Shown here: piece by piece, positions 27,854-37,388 of the stretch
How the letters are laid out: the number at the start of each line of letters is the position of its first letter
How positions within the stretch are numbered: the first letter of the stretch is position 1
Source of the DNA: JAEUMG01 sp963805405
GTDB taxonomy: Bacteria; Pseudomonadota; Alphaproteobacteria; Rhizobiales; Aestuariivirgaceae
DNA: 64,000 nucleotides
Direction: 5' to 3'
Assembly: GCA_963805405.1 (NCBI GenBank)
Contig: CAWDUC010000020.1
Location: forward strand, 682,001 to 746,000
Program-made: the position numbers and the translations under genes
Notes under the pieces: model-generated
What the model saw: only the letters and a program-made list of their open reading frames with translations
Database searches by the model: none
What the model was told of the DNA's origin: nothing

Positions 27854-30800
27854 TCACAAATCCTGGACGTCGACCACCCCGGATATGGCCTTGATCGCCG
27901 CCTTGACCTGAGGGGTGACGGTGAACTTGCTGCCGAGTGCGATGTCCACTTCCTGGCCTTGCGGGGTCTGGAGGATGATGCGGACCGGGGAGCGACCGCC
28001 ATTGGTGAGCCGCTTGGCTATCGATTCGACCGGCGCCGCATCGCGCACGAAGATCGTCACGCCAGATGTGATGGCGGAGGCGGCTTCATCGAGCTTCTCG
28101 ACACCTTGAAGACGCAAACGCACTTCATCGCCCTCAACGTCGGCCTCGACACGGGCGATCACGGCTTTGCCCGGCTCAAGAAGATCGCGCGATACGGCGA
28201 GCGTGTCGGAGAAGCAAATCGCCTCAAACTGGCCGGTCGGATCGGAAAAGCCGACAAAGGCAAATTTCGTCCCCGATTTGGCGCGTCGCTCCTGGCGATG
28301 GGTGACGGTGCCTGCAAGTTTCGCGGCGGTCGCGCCCTTATGCAAGGCCTTGTCGAGGAACGAGGTCCAGGTTTCCACCCCCAGGCGCTGCAAAGGCTTG
28401 AGATAATCATCGAGCGGATGGCCGGAGAGATAGAAGCCAACCGCCTCGAATTCCTGCGCCAGCCGGTCCATCGGCAGCCAGGCGTCACGGGCAGGCAGCG
28501 CAACGTCCTCGGCCGGCCCTGTTGCGGCGCCGAAAAGGTCATTCTGTCCAGCTTCGGACTCCGCACTTGTGCGGCTCGCCATAGCGATGATCGCGTCGAT
28601 GCCATAGAAGACCTGCGCGCGATTGGCCGACAAGAGATCGAAACCGCCCGCCTTGACCAGGCTTTCCAACGCACGCCGGTTCAACTCGCGCGAATCCATG
28701 CGCCTGGCAAAATCGCCAAGCGAGGCAAACTTGCCCCCGGCCTCGCGAGTTTCGACCAAGCGGCGAACCATGCCCTGGCCGACATTCTTGAGCGCGGCGA
28801 GCGAGTAGACGATGGCGCCATCGGTTACTTCGAAGTCGACCGTCGAGGCGTTCACGCAGGGCGGGACAATACGAACGCCGAGGCGCTGCGCCTCGCGCCG
28901 GAAAACCATCAGCTTGTCGGTATTGCCCATGTCGAGCGACATGGACGCGGCAAGGAACTCCACCGGATAATTGGCCTTGAGATAGGCCGTCTGATAAGCG
29001 ACGACGGCATAGGCGGCGGCGTGCGACTTGTTGAAGCCGTAGCCTGCGAATTTCGCCATGAGATCGAAGATATACTCGGCGCGATGCGCCTCGATATCCC
29101 TGGCGGTCGCACCCGACACGAAGCGCTCCTTCTGCGCATCCATCTCGGACTTGATCTTCTTGCCCATGGCGCGGCGCAGGAGATCGGCTTCGCCCAGCGA
29201 GTAACCGGACAGGACTTGCGCGATCTGCATCACCTGCTCCTGATAGACCATGACGCCATAGGTCTCTTTCAGGATCGGCTCGATCAAGGGATGCAGGAAA
29301 TCGATCTCCTCGGTGCCCTTCTTGCACGCGATAAAGCGCGGGATGTTGTCCATCGGACCTGGCCGATAGAGCGCCACAATGGCGATAATGTCCTCGATGC
29401 AGTCGGCGCGCATCTTGCGCACGACGTCGCGCATGCCCGAGCTTTCCAACTGGAACACGCCGACGGTTTCGCCACTTCCCAGCATGTCGTAGGTCTTGGC
29501 GTCGTCGTACGGAATACGGTCGATGTCGAAATCCGGAACGCGGCGACGGATCAAACGCAGCGGCCTTGTCGATGACGGTCAGCGTCTTGAGACCGAGGAA
29601 GTCGAACTTCACAAGTCCGGCCTTCTCGACATATTTCATGTTGAATTGCGTGGCCGGGATCGACGGAGCGGGGATCGCGGTAAAGCGGTACCAGTTCATC
29701 GAGCGGGCGATCACCGATGACGATGCCAGCGGCATGCGTCGAGGCGTGACGATAGAGGCCCTCGAGCTTGAGGCCGATCTCCAGCATCGTCTTGACGACG
29801 GGATCCTTGTCACGCTCTTCCTGGAGGCGCGGCTCGCCGTCGATTGCCTGGGCCAGCGTGACCGGATTGGCCGGATTGATCGGGATCAGCTTGCTGAGGC
29901 GATCGACCTGGCCATAAGGCATCTGCAACACGCGCCCGACGTCGCGACACACGGCGCGCGCCTGCAATTTTCCGAAGGTGATGATCTGCGCCACGCGTTC
30001 GTTGCCGTGGCGCTCCTGGACGTAGTGGATCACCTCGTCGCGCCGGTCCTGGCAGAAATCGATGTCGAAGTCCGGCATCGATACACGTTCGGGATTGAGA
30101 AAGCGCTCGAACAGCAGGTTGAAGCGGAAGGGGTCGAGGTCGGTAATGGTGAGCGCATAGGCAACGAGCGAGCCGGCACCGGAGCCGCGACCGGGACCGA
30201 CGGGAATGCCCTTCGACTTGGCGTGCTTGATGAAATCCGCGACGATCAGGAAGTAGCCCGGAAATTCCATCTTGATGATGACATCGAGTTCGAATTCGAG
30301 CCGAGCGCGGTATTGTTCGACAGTGACGCCTTCGACCAGAGGGCGCTGAGCGAAACGCGCTTCAAGGCCGGTGCGGGCTTCCTCGCGTAGGAGAGCAGCT
30401 TCGTCTCCTTCGGTGAATTTCGGCAGGATCGGCTTTCGCGACTTCACGAAATAAGCGCAACGCCGGGCGATCTCCATGGTCGATTCAATCGCCTCGGGGA
30501 TGTCGGCGAACAAGGTCGCCATTTCCTGAGGCGTCTTGAAGTAGTGCTCCGTCGTGACACGGCGGCGATCCGCAGTTGCCAGAACCTCGCCGTCGGCGAT
30601 GCACAGAAGCGCATCATGAGCGGCATAGTCTTCGGGCCGCGCGAAGTAAGGTTCGTTGGTCGCAACGACCGGCAGGTCGTGCTCGAAGGCTAGACCTACG
30701 AGGGCTTGCTCGCTGAAACCTTCATCGTCGCTGCCATGGCGCTGCAGTTCGACATAAAGGCGGTCGCCGAACATTTCGCGCAAGCGAAGCAGGCGGTCGC

Positions 30801-31305
30801 GGGCAAGAGGCGCATGCTGCTGGCGGAGCGCCATGTCGATGGGGCCATTGGGACCACCGGTCAAACAGATCAGGCCCTGTGCAAAAGCCAAAAGAACATC
30901 GAACGTGACATGCGGCTCGGCGTTGTCAGGCGTTTCAAGAAAGGCCCTGCTCGACAGCTTCATAAGATTGGCGTAGCCGGTCTCATCCTTGGCCAAGAGC
31001 GCCAATACCGGAAACCGTTCAATGGTCGCGCTGGGTCGTACGGCGTGGTCACGGTCTGTGTCACGTAAGTCGACCTGAAGGGTGATGCCGATAATGGGCT
31101 GGATACCCTTTTCGACCATCGCTTCGGAAAATTCGAGCGCGCCGAAGAGATTGCCGGTGTCCGTGATGGCGATCGCCGGCATACCCATATCGGCAGCGAG
31201 CTTCGCCATCTGCTTGATGGGCAAGGCGCCTTCCGAAAGGGAATAAGCCGAGTGCGTGCGCAAATGCACAAAGGGCACGCCGGTAGCCTGCGATTCTGCT
31301 GCCAT
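27854..31305 (-). CDS. dnaE: DNA polymerase III alpha subunit (two frameshifts)
   Basis: Replicative polymerase, about 1150 residues. N-terminal PHP domain (HLRTHSAYSLSEGALPIK), polymerase core with GPGRGSGAGSLVAYAL and catalytic acids in MPDFDIDFCQDRRDEV, then the helix-hairpin-helix and a C-terminal OB fold (VTHRQERRAKSGTKFAFVG). The frame is lost near 29690 and again near 29560; the middle piece IPATQFNMKYVEKAGLVKFD is in a third frame. Single-base corrections make it continuous. It follows lolD on the same strand, in the proS-lolC-lolD-dnaE order typical of this group. Error rather than loss is the only plausible reading, as the gene is essential. Confidence 0.95.
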
Positions 31306-31373
31306 GACCCCAGTCTAGCCGATCAGCCCAGTCTATTTCGAGGCGTCGGGACCGGCCATCCACATATCTCGGA

Positions 31374-32069
31374 TCAGACCTGGTGTTCGACCAGGGCTCC
31401 GTTATCCAGCCGGACGATCCGCATCATGCGCCGGGCAAGATCAATATTGTGGGTAGCCACCAAGGCGCCAATGCCTTCCTCGCGGATCAACCGGACGAAT
31501 TCCTCATGGACCTGTTCGGAGGTGCGGGGATCGAGATTGCCGGTCGGCTCGTCGGCAAGAAGCAATAGCGGTTTGTTTGCAAGGGCGCGAGCAACCGCGA
31601 CGCGCTGGCGCTCGCCACCAGAAAGTTCGGCGGGCCGATGCGTCAAACGCCCCCCAAGGCCCAAGCGGCCCAGGAGTTCGGCAGCACGCGCGGCCGCCGT
31701 GCGCCGCGGCGTACCCGCAATGAGTTGAGGCATGATGACATTTTCAACCGCGTTGAACTCGGGCAGCAAGTGATGAAACTGGTAAACGAAGCCAATTCCA
31801 ACACGGCGCACCCGGGTACGCGCCAGATCATCGAGCTTCGAGCAATTCTGGCCGGCGATCATGACTTCGCCCGAGGTAGGCGTCTCGAGCAACCCGGCAA
31901 TATGGAGCAGCGATGATTTGCCCGAGCCCGACGGCCCCACCAAGGCGACGATCTCGCCAGCGGCAACGGATAGCTGCGCATTGACGAAGACGTCGAGACG
32001 CTCAGTACCCTGACTGTAGCTGCGACAGACATTGCGCAGTTGAAGCGCGGGATTGAGAGATTGCTCCAT
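31374..32069 (-). CDS. lolD: lipoprotein-releasing ABC transporter ATPase LolD
   Basis: ATPase that powers extraction of outer-membrane lipoproteins from the inner membrane to LolA. 231 residues from ATG 32069; Walker A GPSGSGKSS, signature ELSGGERQRVAVARAL, Walker B LLLADEPTGNLD, and the LolD/MacB-type spacing. The frame runs upstream into lolC, but the ATG that shares a base with the lolC stop (TGATG) is the natural start. Operon with proS, lolC and dnaE. Confidence 0.94.
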   Translation of the reverse strand: MEQSLNPALQLRNVCRSYSQGTERLDVFVNAQLSVAAGEIVALVGPSGSGKSSLLHIAGLLETPTSGEVMIAGQNCSKLDDLARTRVRRVGIGFVYQFHHLLPEFNAVENVIMPQLIAGTPRRTAAARAAELLGRLGLGGRLTHRPAELSGGERQRVAVARALANKPLLLLADEPTGNLDPRTSEQVHEEFVRLIREEGIGALVATHNIDLARRMMRIVRLDNGALVEHQV

Positions 32070-33379
32070 CACTCGTATCTCAGCGCTTCCACGGGGTCGA
32101 GACGAGCCGCCCGCCATGAAGGGTAGAGGGTGGCCGTGAATGACAGGATCAAGGCCATGAGGGCAACCCAGAATGTCTGCACCAGATCGATATCGGCAGG
32201 AAGCTGGGTCAGGAAGTATATCTCCTTCGGGAAAACACGGGTGCCGAAGACAGCTTCGACACCGTCCTGAATGCGATCGATGTTGAACGCAAATAGCATA
32301 CCGAGAATGACGCCGGCGACCGTTCCGAGCACACCGATGGTCGCGCCAGTCATGAAGAAGACGCGCTGGATGGCACCGCGAGTGGCGCCCATCGTGCGCA
32401 GGATCGCGATGTCATGGGCTTTGTCCTTAACCAGCATGATCATGCCGGATATAACGTTGAAGGCAGCGACAAGAATGATCAGCGCCAGGATGAAGAACAT
32501 CACATTGCGCTCCACGGCAAGGGCCGTGAAGAATGTCTGGTTGCGACCCTTCCAGGTGAGGATCGAATAGCCCGGCCCTACTGCATCGACGATAGCCGGC
32601 AAGTAGCTGTCAATCTGTTCCGGCTTGTCGATCATGACTTCGATCGCCGACACCCCCGTTTCCGAGACGAAGTATTCCTGTGCATCGGCTATGGGCATGT
32701 AGATCATGCCATCGTCGTAAAGCGACATGCCAGCCTCGAAGATCCCGACGACGGTGAAGTCTCGAATTCTCGGGGCATTGCCCATGACGGTGTCGGGGCC
32801 TTCGGGCGAGATGATTGTCAACGTGCTACCAGGGCCGAGCAGATGGCGATCGGCCAGGCCGCGGCCGATGATGATGCCATCGGCCTTGTCGAAGCCGTCA
32901 AGCGATGGCACCTCGTCGATCATGTTCGGGTCCTTGAACCCGGTGATCAGCTTGTCGTTCTGCAGACCCTTGAGTTGCTTCAAGTCGGCTTCGGTCACAC
33001 CATGCACAAGCACGAAGCTGCTGGTTACCGACGATGTCGCAAGCGCCTGGCCCTCAACGAAGGGTATGACGCTCCTCACCCCCGGGATGAGGGACAGCCG
33101 GTCGGCGATCGGCTTGAAATTGGCGATCGGCTCTCGATCCTCGGAGACGATGGTCGCATGGCCGCTGAATCCCAAAATCTTGTTCAGGAGTTCGGTGCGG
33201 AAACCATTCATGACCGCCATCACGACAATCAGCGTCGCAACGCCGAGCATGATGCCGAGGAATGAGAAGATCGAAATAACCGATATGAAGCCTTCGCGAC
33301 GACGCGCACGCAAATAGCGCAGCGCAAGGAGCCGTTCGAAGCCGGCGAAGGGTCGCGTATCGCCCGAGGCGCGGTCCAT
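32069..33379 (-). CDS. lolC: lipoprotein-releasing system permease (LolC/LolE family)
   Basis: Inner-membrane permease, 436 residues, with the MacB/FtsX-like layout: first helix at about 30-55 (FISVISIFSFLGIMLGVATL), a large periplasmic domain (about 60-285) and three C-terminal helices (about 290-420). Only one permease gene is present, so it probably works as a homodimer, as described for single-permease Lol systems. Its ATG shares a base with the proS stop and its stop shares one with the lolD start, giving a tightly coupled trio. Confidence 0.93.
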   Translation of the reverse strand: MDRASGDTRPFAGFERLLALRYLRARRREGFISVISIFSFLGIMLGVATLIVVMAVMNGFRTELLNKILGFSGHATIVSEDREPIANFKPIADRLSLIPGVRSVIPFVEGQALATSSVTSSFVLVHGVTEADLKQLKGLQNDKLITGFKDPNMIDEVPSLDGFDKADGIIIGRGLADRHLLGPGSTLTIISPEGPDTVMGNAPRIRDFTVVGIFEAGMSLYDDGMIYMPIADAQEYFVSETGVSAIEVMIDKPEQIDSYLPAIVDAVGPGYSILTWKGRNQTFFTALAVERNVMFFILALIILVAAFNVISGMIMLVKDKAHDIAILRTMGATRGAIQRVFFMTGATIGVLGTVAGVILGMLFAFNIDRIQDGVEAVFGTRVFPKEIYFLTQLPADIDLVQTFWVALMALILSFTATLYPSWRAARLDPVEALRYE

Positions 33380-34702
33380 CAGGCGCTGAAGCGATCCACG
33401 ATCTCGGCAAGCGGAACATTCGAACGCTCGCCGGTGCGCCGGTTTTTCACCTCCGCGATTCCTTCCTTCAGCCCGCGCGGGCCGATGATCACCTGCCAGG
33501 GCAAACCGATGAGGTCCATCGTTGCAAATTTGGCTCCGGGCCGCCCGTCGGTATCATCATAAAGGACCTCGACACCCTTTGCGGTCAAGGCATCGTAGAT
33601 TTTCTCGCACGCCGCATCGGTCTCGGCATCGCCAGCCTTGAGATTGACGATCGCCAGCTTGAAAGGTGCAACAGGCTCCGGCCAAATGATGCCCGCCGCG
33701 TCATGGCTTGCTTCGATGATCGCCCCGACCAAGCGCGACACGCCGATGCCGTAAGAGCCAGAAAGCACCGTGGCGGGCTGCCCATCTTTCCCCTGGACGA
33801 CGGCCCCCAGTGGTTCGGAGTACTTGGAGCCAAAAAAGAAGATGTGTCCGACTTCGATACCGCGCCCCGAGAGGCGGCGGTCGGCGGGGAGCTTTTCGAA
33901 TTCCGCGATTTCGTGCTTGTCGTCGGTCGCGGCGTATTTGGACGTGAAGTCCTCGACCAGTTTGCCGACGGCGCCGACATCGTCATAGTCGATCGAGAAT
34001 TCCGTCCAGTCCATGTCGTAGAAATCGCGGTCGAAGTAGACCGCGCTCTCGCCAGTCTCGGCAAGAATCGAGAAATTCGTGGCTGTCCTCGCCGCCGATC
34101 GGGCCGGTCTCGGCACGCATCGGAATTGCCTTGAGGCCCATGCGCGCGAAGGTGCGCAAGTAAGAAACGAACATCTTGTTGTAGCTGTGCCGGCCGCCCT
34201 CGGCATCGAGATCGAACGAATAGGCGTCTTTCATCAGAAACTCGCGGCCGCGCATGACCCCAAAGCGGGGCCGCACCTCGTCGCGGAATTTCCACTGGAT
34301 GTGATAGAGGTTGCGCGGCAGGTCGCGATAGCTTTGCGCACCCTGGCGGAAGATATCTGTGATCATTTCCTCGTTGGTCGGACCAAAGAGCATGTCGCGG
34401 TCATGGCGATCCTTGATGCGCAGCATTTCCTTGCCATAGGCATCATAGCGACCGGATTTGCGCCAAAGATCGGCAGGCTGGATCGTCGGCATGAGAACCT
34501 CGATCGCGCCGGCGCGGTCCTGTTCCTCGCGAACGATCTGCTCGATCTTCTTGAGAACCCGGAACCCCAACGGCAACCAGGAGTAGCTGCCGGCCGCTTC
34601 CTGCCTGATCATCCCCGCCCGCAGCATCAGCTTGTGGGAGATGATTTCAGCCTCCTTGGGATCATCCCGCAGGATCGGCAGAAAATAGGCGGATAGGCGC
34701 AT
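33379..34702 (-). CDS. proS: prolyl-tRNA synthetase, short alphaproteobacterial type (one frameshift)
   Basis: Charges tRNA-Pro, 440 residues after correction. Class II motifs: RQEAAGSYSWLPLGFRVLKK (motif 1 region), FRDEVRPRFGVMRGREF (motif 2) and SGSYGIGVSRLVGAI (motif 3), then the anticodon-binding domain (LKAGDAETDAACEKIYDAL). The roughly 180-residue editing insertion of E. coli ProS is missing, as usual in alphaproteobacteria. The frame breaks near 34075; dropping one base joins GGEDSHEF to ILAETGESAVYFD. First gene of the proS-lolC-lolD-dnaE unit. Confidence 0.94.
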
Positions 34703-34822
34703 GTGCAGAGAATCCTGTCACGTATTTCGGAAGCGGGGCCTGTTTACGCGAAACACCACATAACTCAAGTGATGTCGGATTCGCGACCTGCGAGGCAACC
34801 GCCCCGAGACTGTCAACCTTTC

Positions 34823-34851
34823 TTCACATTTAACGTGACAGGCGGTAAAAT
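34823..34851 (+). promoter_or_regulatory. predicted promoter of the 34.86-kb RNA
   Basis: -35 TTCACA (34823-34828), 17-base spacer, -10 TAAAAT (34846-34851). Initiation about seven bases later falls at 34858, exactly where a 12-base terminal stem of the candidate RNA begins. It is divergent from proS. Confidence 0.6.
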
Positions 34852-34857
34852 TATGCT

Positions 34858-35044
34858 AGCGTGTTGCTTAATAACGACAAGGACGTGGTGTTCCGGTTGT
34901 TAGGACCCAGGTCTGGGGAGGTGTCTCCAGGTGCGCCGCGAGTTTCTCGCAGGCAGTCGCCGGCAGTGGCAAGGGTGTCGCTGCTCCAGAGGAGAAGAAG
35001 TACGCTGTATATTGAGGGCAAGGCTTTACGGCCTTGCCCTTTTT
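34858..35044 (+). ncRNA. candidate structured small RNA with own promoter and terminator
   Basis: About 187 nt with no good reading frame, between the divergent proS and the convergent folK. The 5' end (34858-34869, AGCGTGTTGCTT) pairs with 34995-35006 (AAGAAGTACGCT) over 12 positions with one mismatch. Inside are at least four hairpins: AACGAC...GTTGTT (34873-34901 region), CTG(GG)GAG-GTGT-CTCCAG, GCGAG-TTT-CTCGC and GCAGTGGC-AAGGGT-GTCGCTGC, then CTCC-AGA-GGAG. A strong terminator follows. I do not recognise a family; size and closing stem recall 6S RNA, but I see no conserved 6S bubble sequence, and it lacks the SRP RNA core. Confidence 0.6.
35015..35044 (+). terminator. rho-independent terminator of the candidate RNA
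   Basis: AGGGCAAGGC (35015-35024), loop TTTACG, GCCTTGCCCT (35031-35040), ending in TTTTT: a perfect ten-base stem plus T run on the plus strand. It overlaps the last codons and stop of the convergent folK gene. Confidence 0.9.
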
Positions 35045-35559
35045 CGCACCCGCTTTTTGATGCTTGCGGTCTTTCGCGATGGCAATCGCCGCCAGAGTTC
35101 GCGCGCGGTGGCATGCAAAACAGGATGACGCCAGCCCGGGGCGACTTCCTGAAGCGGTTCGAGGACAAAGGTGCGTTCGGCAATGCCCGGATGCGGCAAG
35201 ACGAGATTGCCACGCGCGGTTGAAACGTCCTTTCGGCGCAGTATAAGGCCGCGATAATCCAGCAAGTCGATATCGAGCGTACGGGGTCCCCACCGTATTG
35301 TCCGCCTACGCCCTGCCGCACGCTCAATGGCATGGAGCCGCGACATGAGCGCTGGAGGTGGAAGGCGCGTTTCGATCGCCGCCACGGCATTCACGAAGTT
35401 CGGCTGGTTGGGTCGGCCGAATGGTTTCGTCTCAAGCAAGCGCGAGGCGGACACCAAAGCGATGCCGTTGCGATCAAGTTCGCGAAGAGCCCGGGAAACA
35501 GCTTGACGTGGCGTCCCCCAGGGTCCCGTCATATTGGCTCCCAGCGCCACGAGTATCAT
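35026..35559 (-). CDS. folK: 6-hydroxymethyl-7,8-dihydropterin pyrophosphokinase
   Basis: Folate synthesis: transfers pyrophosphate from ATP to hydroxymethyl-dihydropterin. 177 residues, cytoplasmic. ILVALGANMTGPWGTPRQAV, SRLLETKPFGRPNQPNFVNA, the HPPK signature RRTIRWGPRTLDIDLL and LPHPGIAERTFVLEPL are all present. The C-terminus is unusually basic (RKTASIKKRVRKRARP) because its last codons run through the terminator stem of the RNA gene on the other strand. Usually next to folP/folB; here it stands between the RNA and the divergent NYN gene. Confidence 0.93.
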   Translation of the reverse strand: MILVALGANMTGPWGTPRQAVSRALRELDRNGIALVSASRLLETKPFGRPNQPNFVNAVAAIETRLPPPALMSRLHAIERAAGRRRTIRWGPRTLDIDLLDYRGLILRRKDVSTARGNLVLPHPGIAERTFVLEPLQEVAPGWRHPVLHATARELWRRLPSRKTASIKKRVRKRARP

Positions 35560-35628
35560 GATTGCGCTTGAGCGGCGATTAGCCGACGCCTATGAAAATT
35601 GCCAAATTTGAGAGTGGAGATTTGAACC

Positions 35629-36249
35629 ATGAATTTTTATCAGGATGAGCGCGTAGCGCTCTTTATCGACGGCGCCAACCTCTATGCAACCGCAAAAGCA
35701 CTTGGCTTCGACATCGACTACAAGCGGCTCCTCGGGTTTTTCCGCAAACGGTCGCGGCTGATCCGCGCAATCTACTACACCGCGCTGATGGACGACGCCG
35801 AGTATTCGCCGATCCGCCCATTGATCGATTGGCTCGACTATAATGGCTATAAGGTCGTGACCAAGCCCGCCAAGGAATTCACGGACTCGATGGGCCGGCG
35901 GAAAATCAAGGGCAACATGGATATCGAGCTAGCCATCGATGTCATGCAGCTCTCCGACAACCTCGACCATATCGTTCTGTTCTCCGGCGATGGCGATTTC
36001 CGCTCGCTGGTCTCGGCCGTGCAGGCCAAAGGCCGGCGGGTGAGCGTCGTCTCAACCCTGACGACCCGGCCGCCCATGGTCGCCGATGATCTCCGCCGGC
36101 AGGGAGACCAATTCATCGATCTCGCCGATCTACGCGACGAAATCGGGCGTGATCCAGTCGATCGCGATACGCGACCGCGCGAGCGCAACTACCCGCCGTC
36201 GCAGTCGCCTGAGCGGAACTTCGAAGAATTCGTGGACGACAATATCTAA
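35629..36249 (+). CDS. NYN domain (LabA/DUF88 family) protein
   Basis: 206 residues. The PIN-like NYN nuclease fold is evident: LFIDGANLYATAK with the first acidic residue, a middle GNMDIELAIDVM, and IVLFSGDGDFRSLVSAV with further acidic metal ligands. NYN proteins are predicted or proven ribonucleases. The last 40 residues are polar and look disordered (DTRPRERNYPPSQSPERN). The ribosome site GAGTGGAG precedes the ATG. Neighbours are divergent folK and, three bases on, the uracil-DNA glycosylase gene, probably cotranscribed. Confidence 0.88.
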   Translation: MNFYQDERVALFIDGANLYATAKALGFDIDYKRLLGFFRKRSRLIRAIYYTALMDDAEYSPIRPLIDWLDYNGYKVVTKPAKEFTDSMGRRKIKGNMDIELAIDVMQLSDNLDHIVLFSGDGDFRSLVSAVQAKGRRVSVVSTLTTRPPMVADDLRRQGDQFIDLADLRDEIGRDPVDRDTRPRERNYPPSQSPERNFEEFVDDNI

Positions 36250-36252
36250 GCC

Positions 36253-36948
36253 GTGCTTGCCCAACCGGCTGCCGCAAATCCGGGCCGCGATTGCCCGCTC
36301 TGTCCGAGGCTCGTCGCATTTCGCGGAGTCCAGCGCGAAGCGCATCCGGACTGGTTCAATGCACCGGTTCCCTCCTTCGGCGATCCGAATGCCCGCCTCC
36401 TGATCGTCGGCCTGGCGCCAGGCTTGCAGGGCGCCAATCGCACGGGACGGCCATTTACCGGTGATTATGCCGGGCAGCTACTCTACTCGACACTTCGTCG
36501 CTTTGGATTTGCGCAGGGCGACTATCGCGAGCGGATCGATGACGGCCTGGTTTTGACGGGTGCACTGATTGCGAACGCGGTCCGGTGCGTGCCGCCTGAG
36601 AACAAGCCGACGCCACTGGAGATCAAGACCTGCCGGATTTTTCTCGAAGCACAGATCGCCGCCCTGCCCCGGCTTGCCGCAATCGTCGCGCTCGGCCGGA
36701 TCGCGCATGACTCGGTACTATCCGCGCTTGCACAGCGGCGTGCGGCCTTCCCTTTTACGCATGGAGCAAAGCACGCCACGAATCCTGTCGCGCTCTTCGA
36801 CAGCTATCACTGCTCGCGCTACAATACGAATACCGGCGTCCTGACGCCGGCGATGTTCGAGAATGTGTTCGCGTCGGTGCGAAGCTATCTCGATTGCAGC
36901 CAGGCCAGCATCGCTGCTGCATCGCCGGCGGGATCGGAAACGGGATAG
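36253..36948 (+). CDS. uracil-DNA glycosylase, family 5 (UdgB-like)
   Basis: Base-excision enzyme of 231 residues. Family 5 motif A GLAPGLQGANRTGRPFTGD (lacking the catalytic Asp/Asn of family 1) and motif DSYHCSRYNTNTG are present, with cysteines in DCPLCPR, AVRCVPPEN and KTCRIFL fit to hold a 4Fe-4S cluster. Starts with GTG 36253, three bases after the NYN stop. Its last 64 bases overlap the end of the convergent peroxiredoxin gene, an unusual overlap. Confidence 0.88.
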   Translation: MLAQPAAANPGRDCPLCPRLVAFRGVQREAHPDWFNAPVPSFGDPNARLLIVGLAPGLQGANRTGRPFTGDYAGQLLYSTLRRFGFAQGDYRERIDDGLVLTGALIANAVRCVPPENKPTPLEIKTCRIFLEAQIAALPRLAAIVALGRIAHDSVLSALAQRRAAFPFTHGAKHATNPVALFDSYHCSRYNTNTGVLTPAMFENVFASVRSYLDCSQASIAAASPAGSETG

Positions 36949-37388
36949 TGGATGTGGCGGATGACACCGTCACAGGCGAAGAGGGTAAGCCGCGAGAGAT
37001 ATGTCACGCCGCCGGTTTCGAATTCCGGCAAATCCAGCGCCTCCGAAAACTGCCGCTTCAGATCGGACAGCAACGCAAAAGGCAGGGCACACCGTTCGGC
37101 GAAGTCCCGCTGATATTCCGTCGACTGAAGACTTAGGCCGAAGATACGCACACGGAGTGCGAAAAAATGTGCGTGCGCTGCGGCATAGGCTTCAGCCTGA
37201 GGCGTCGATCCGTGGGCGCCAGGGGTGTGATCCCAATTCGGTGGGTTGGGATGGCCCGGCCGTCCCGTCCACGGATAACAGAAGACAATGGATTCGCCGC
37301 GGAGCTTGCGCAGATTGATCGTCTTGCCATTCGTCGCGGGAAGATCGAGATCAGGCAACGCCTGGCCGACCGCGGCCAGCACTCTCAA
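36885..37388 (-). CDS. peroxiredoxin-like (Bcp/PrxQ-type) protein lacking the usual catalytic Cys
   Basis: 167 residues with a thioredoxin-like fold: GQALPDLDLPATNGKTINL, the strand FCYPWTGRPG and the PGAHGSTPQ loop. In this subfamily that loop normally reads GCTPQ with the peroxidatic cysteine; here the codon is TCG (Ser). Remaining cysteines (Cys37 and two later) are not at catalytic positions. Either the protein has lost peroxidase activity or the base calls are wrong. Start overlaps the smpB stop by four bases, so it is cotranslated with smpB. Confidence 0.8.
   Translation of the reverse strand: MRVLAAVGQALPDLDLPATNGKTINLRKLRGESIVFCYPWTGRPGHPNPPNWDHTPGAHGSTPQAEAYAAAHAHFFALRVRIFGLSLQSTEYQRDFAERCALPFALLSDLKRQFSEALDLPEFETGGVTYLSRLTLFACDGVIRHIHYPVSDPAGDAAAMLAWLQSR

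Noticed and set aside
34858..35006. Naming the small RNA 6S or SRP RNA
   Set aside because: The internal fold is several hairpins rather than one long interrupted stem, and the SRP core GGAAG...AGCA is missing.
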